Origin: JBGOUJ01 sp041477005 | GTDB lineage: Bacteria; Acidobacteriota; Terriglobia; Bryobacterales; JACQDG01 | Assembly: GCA_041477005.1 (NCBI GenBank) | Contig: JBGOUJ010000062.1 | Location: 1 to 20,307, forward strand | DNA length: 20,307 nt | Direction: 5' to 3' | Part shown: positions 19,534 through 20,307 of the stretch, one piece after another | Layout: each line of letters begins with the position of its first letter | Numbering within the stretch: position 1 is the first letter of the stretch | Notes under the pieces: model-generated | Told to the model about the DNA's origin: nothing | The model's database searches: none | Seen by the model: the letters and a program-made list of their open reading frames with translations, nothing else | Translations under genes and position numbers: made by a program

Positions 19534-20307
19534 ATGGCCGACTTGCGCATGTGCCCGCATTGCCGCGCCTTTGTGCCGTCTTCCGAGAGCGCGTGTACGG
19601 AATGTCACGAGCCGCTGGGGAAGCCGTACGCGCAGCGGGTCGCGACCAGCGCGGCGCTGGCCGGGCTGGTGCCGCCGACCCACTTCACCACCATCCTCAT
19701 CCTGCTGATCAATTCGGCGCTGTTTGCCGCCACCCTGCTGCTGAACTCCCAGAAGTCGGGGGATATGCTGTCGTCGCTCAACGGCGAGGTCCTCTATGCT
19801 CTGGGGGCCAAGGAAAGCTTCTCGATTCTGGTCGGCAGCCAGTGGTGGAGACTCGTGACCGCCGGGTTCCTGCACGGCGGCATCCTGCATATCCTGATGA
19901 ACTCCTGGGCGCTTTACGACCTGGGCGCGCAGGCGGAAGAGGCCTACGGCACGGCACGCTTTCTCGTTTTCTATTTGGTGTCCAGCGTCAGCGGTTTTCT
20001 GGCGAGCTGCTTTTGGACACGGTCCATTTCGATCGGCGCCTCGGCCGCCATTTTCGGCCTGATCGGCGCCATGATTGCCTACGGCTATCGCCATCGGGGC
20101 ACCCTGCTCGGCTCGGCCGTGAAGAGCGTGTATGCTCGCTGGGCGGTTTACGGCTTGCTGTTCAGCCTTATTCCGGGAATCGACATTGCCGCCCACGTGG
20201 GAGGCCTCGCGGCGGGATTCGGCCTGGGCTATGTCGCCGGCGCGCCCGGCTCGAGCGACGCCGTCGAATGGTTCTGGAAAGCGGCGGCGGTGCTGGCGTG
20301 TCTGACC
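19534..20307 (+). CDS. Rhomboid-family intramembrane serine protease with N-terminal zinc ribbon (3' end outside window)
   Basis: Open to the window end (258 codons seen). Residues 7-24 form a CPHC...CTEC zinc ribbon facing the cytoplasm. The six-helix rhomboid core follows: a first helix ILILLINSALFAATLLL, the L1 loop with WWRLVTAGFLHGGILHILMN (H114, H119, N123 as in the HxxxxHxxxN oxyanion motif), the catalytic GASAAIFG with S170, and AAHVGGLAAGFGLG with catalytic H221. All residues for serine proteolysis inside the membrane are therefore present. The product probably cleaves single-pass membrane proteins. ATG 19534 immediately precedes the zinc ribbon. It is divergent from ruvX across a heptamer array. 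Confidence 0.93.
   Translation, partial: MADLRMCPHCRAFVPSSESACTECHEPLGKPYAQRVATSAALAGLVPPTHFTTILILLINSALFAATLLLNSQKSGDMLSSLNGEVLYALGAKESFSILVGSQWWRLVTAGFLHGGILHILMNSWALYDLGAQAEEAYGTARFLVFYLVSSVSGFLASCFWTRSISIGASAAIFGLIGAMIAYGYRHRGTLLGSAVKSVYARWAVYGLLFSLIPGIDIAAHVGGLAAGFGLGYVAGAPGSSDAVEWFWKAAAVLACLT

Overview
The window (about 20.3 kb, GC-rich) looks like chromosomal DNA of an Acidobacteriota bacterium of the Solibacter/Bryobacter type. Three lineage-specific marks support this: an acidobacterial-type PadR repressor abutting the start of an ADOP-type ABC permease (1-547), a relic of the TIGR03437 'Solibacter C-terminal' domain (about 17013-17252), and secreted TPR and AT-hook proteins of acidobacterial style. 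High GC gives very long antisense reading frames, and these were discarded.

Layout. 1-547 (minus): padR then a permease cut by the window edge, with a strong palindromic operator upstream of padR. 697-1164 (minus): DUF29 protein, divergent from miaB (1282-2631), which is followed by a bifunctional-nuclease protein and an unassigned ORF. 3523-4845 (minus): secreted TPR protein, divergent from a two-gene transporter operon (SSS symporter plus APC permease, 5025-7843). 8132-8329: small AT-hook protein behind a promoter bracketed by two identical-spacing dyads. 8341-10683 (minus): a secreted AmiE-like serine hydrolase fused to a NamZ-type exo-muramidase (DUF1343). 10710-14159: murQ, nagA, murA. 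14244-14609: single-domain rhodanese. 14742-16336 (minus): cysteine-free Rrf2 regulator followed by cysK. 16591-16884: solitary XRE/HigA-like regulator with a perfect palindrome upstream. 17013-17252: TIGR03437 pseudogene. 17270-19267 (minus): ruvX, mltG and a coiled-coil hypothetical as an overlapping operon. 19534-end: zinc-ribbon rhomboid protease, cut by the window edge.

The functional core is 5025-14159, which reads as a peptidoglycan-salvage locus. The fused secreted enzyme would strip the stem peptide from MurNAc and release MurNAc. The SSS symporter is a candidate importer of the sugar, and the APC permease of the released amino acids. MurQ and NagA turn MurNAc-6-phosphate into glucosamine-6-phosphate, and MurA starts new precursor synthesis. 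No MurNAc kinase or PTS is encoded here, so one step is missing from the window.

Four short repeat families (three imperfect inverted repeats and one 7-bp AGCNNNY tandem type) sit at gene borders. They supply stop codons to two genes and possibly a promoter element to cysK. Several genes have a -10-like hexamer so close to the start codon that leaderless or nearly leaderless transcripts are likely.
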